Shown here in pieces: positions 21,208 to 22,116 of a DNA stretch of 22,116 bases. The stretch is taken from the NCBI GenBank assembly GCA_964587515.1, contig CAZPMO010000072.1, positions 1 through 22,116 on the forward strand, given 5' to 3'. The translations under genes and the position numbers were made by a program. The notes under the pieces are model-generated. The model did not search any database. It was not told where the DNA came from and saw nothing but the letters and a program-made list of their open reading frames with translations. This DNA is from CAZPMO01 sp964587515 (GTDB lineage Bacteria; Pseudomonadota; Alphaproteobacteria; MPNO01). Position 1 is the stretch's first letter, and every line of letters starts with the position of its first letter.

Positions 21208-22116
21208 GTCTCGGCTCCTTCCGGCACCCGCCGCGCGGTCTGCTCACCTTGCGCTCCGCCCAGGCCGAATACCGGCAGTAATTCTCGCAGGTGCGAGATT
21301 TCGCGGACAACCATGCCCCCGTCGACTCCCCGCTCGCGCTGCGATCGGGTCGGCATCAACGCTTCGTGGAAGCCCAGCTTGGCGGCTTCCTTGAGCCGGA
21401 GCGCGGTTTGACTGACGTTACGAACCTCGCCGGAAAGACCGACCTCGCCGAAGATGACGGCATCTTCAGGCGCCGGCAGGTCTGCCGCCGCCGACAGCAG
21501 CGCGCCGGCGACGGCGAGATCGGCCGCGGGTTCACTGATTTTAAGTCCGCCGGCGACGTTGAGATAAACATCGCGCCCGGCCAGCACAACGCCGCAGCGC
21601 GCCTCCAGCACCGCGATCACCATCGCAAGCCGCGCCGAATCCCAACCGACCACGGCGCGGCGCGGCGTGGCCAGCGCGGACGGCGCGACCAGCGCCTGTA
21701 TCTCGACCAGCACCGGCCGGGTTCCCTCGATTCCAGCGAAAACCGTGGCGCCGCTAACATTGCCGCGGCGTTCGGCGAGGAACAGGGCGGACGGGTTGGT
21801 CACGTCCCGCAGCCCGGCGTCGGTCATCTCGAACACGCCGATTTCATCGGTCGGGCCGAAGCGGTTCTTGATGGCGCGCAGCAAACGAAACTGATGGCCG
21901 CGCTCGCCTTCGAAATAGAGAACCGTGTCGACCATGTGTTCCAGCACGCGTGGGCCGGCGATCGCGCCTTCCTTCGTGACGTGGCCCACCAGCAGCGCCG
22001 TAAAGCCGCGCTGCTTGGCGAGGCGGATGATTTCCTGGGCGCTGGCCCGCACCTGGGCGACGGTGCCGGGCGCCGAATCGAGCGTGTCGACATACATGGT
22101 CTGGATCGAATCGAAG
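21204..22116 (-). CDS. radA: DNA repair protein RadA/Sms (5' partial)
   Basis: This is the C-terminal two thirds of RadA, an ATPase that promotes branch migration during recombination and repair. The fragment begins with FDSIQTMYVDTLDSAPG (end of the Walker B segment), then VGHVTKEGAIAGPRVLEHMVDTVLYFEG, and the RadA-specific KNRFG motif in IKNRFGPTDEIGVFEM. It ends with the Lon-protease-like domain (VYLNVAGGLKISEPAADLAVAGALLSA; GEVGLSGEVRNVSQ). The zinc finger and Walker A lie beyond the right edge. TGA at 21204-21206 overlaps the cvpA start. It is read into the window from the right on the minus strand. Confidence 0.96.
   Translation of the reverse strand, partial: FDSIQTMYVDTLDSAPGTVAQVRASAQEIIRLAKQRGFTALLVGHVTKEGAIAGPRVLEHMVDTVLYFEGERGHQFRLLRAIKNRFGPTDEIGVFEMTDAGLRDVTNPSALFLAERRGNVSGATVFAGIEGTRPVLVEIQALVAPSALATPRRAVVGWDSARLAMVIAVLEARCGVVLAGRDVYLNVAGGLKISEPAADLAVAGALLSAAADLPAPEDAVIFGEVGLSGEVRNVSQTALRLKEAAKLGFHEALMPTRSQRERGVDGGMVVREISHLRELLPVFGLGGAQGEQTARRVPEGAET

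Noticed and set aside
1..22116. CRISPR array, toxin-antitoxin, phage-defence or biosynthetic cluster
   Set aside because: No regularly spaced repeats, no Cas, toxin, restriction or assembly-line enzyme motifs were found on either strand. The HerA-type ATPase has no SIR2, NurA or other defence partner beside it.

Overview
The window reads as a GC-rich alphaproteobacterial chromosome segment. It most resembles Rhodospirillales-type genomes by gene content and order, but this is inferred from synteny and not from a database search. The signature blocks are ppx-rlmE-guaB-guaA, a yfgM-like gene followed by bamB and der, radA-cvpA-purF followed by a short-chain dehydrogenase, and a DUF2794 gene. 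Two runs of N (25 and 10 bases) mark small assembly gaps, so the sequence is a draft scaffold.

Left edge (1-1735, + strand): the 3' part of a TRAP transporter large permease (DctM type), followed 4 bp later by an Asp/Glu racemase / maleate isomerase / arylmalonate decarboxylase-fold protein. The two usual catalytic cysteines of that protein appear to be replaced.

Decaying patch (about 1736-2915): dyad repeats, then a broken minus-strand gene for a periplasmic amino-acid-type solute-binding domain. It carries a 26-bp-period tandem duplication that shifts the frame, a second shift at a 7-A run, a truncated C terminus and an assembly gap near its N terminus. Its upstream region is AT-rich and lies beside the 3' end of a tRNA-Gln(CUG) gene.

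Housekeeping block (3192-8599, + strand): Ppx/GppA phosphatase, RlmE 23S rRNA 2'-O-methyltransferase, IMP dehydrogenase (guaB, with a good sigma70-type promoter), a GNAT acetyltransferase and GMP synthase (guaA). GuaB and GuaA perform the two steps from IMP to GMP.

Middle (8600-11795, + strand): an AT-rich spacer, a small two-helix membrane protein interrupted by the second gap, a DUF3891 protein with an HD-like HHDAGW motif, a type 2 isopentenyl-diphosphate isomerase (fni) and a Nudix hydrolase. A minus-strand pair follows: a class II aldolase/adducin protein and DUF2794.

Envelope and ribosome block (13114-16459, + strand): YfgM-like TPR protein, BamB-like outer-membrane assembly lipoprotein and the GTPase Der, tightly packed. 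Facing it tail to tail is a HerA/DUF87 ATPase (minus strand), whose upstream region has a dyad overlapping a likely -10 box.

Right edge (18371-22116, minus strand): an operon reading radA (5' end outside the window), cvpA, purF and an SDR oxidoreductase, with overlapping or abutting start and stop codons.

I did not find a clearly new multi-gene system. The observations most worth a second look are the cysteine-less racemase-fold protein, the well-resolved decay of the solute-binding gene, the GNAT gene coupled between guaB and guaA, and the short AT-rich repeats and dyads in the intergenic regions.
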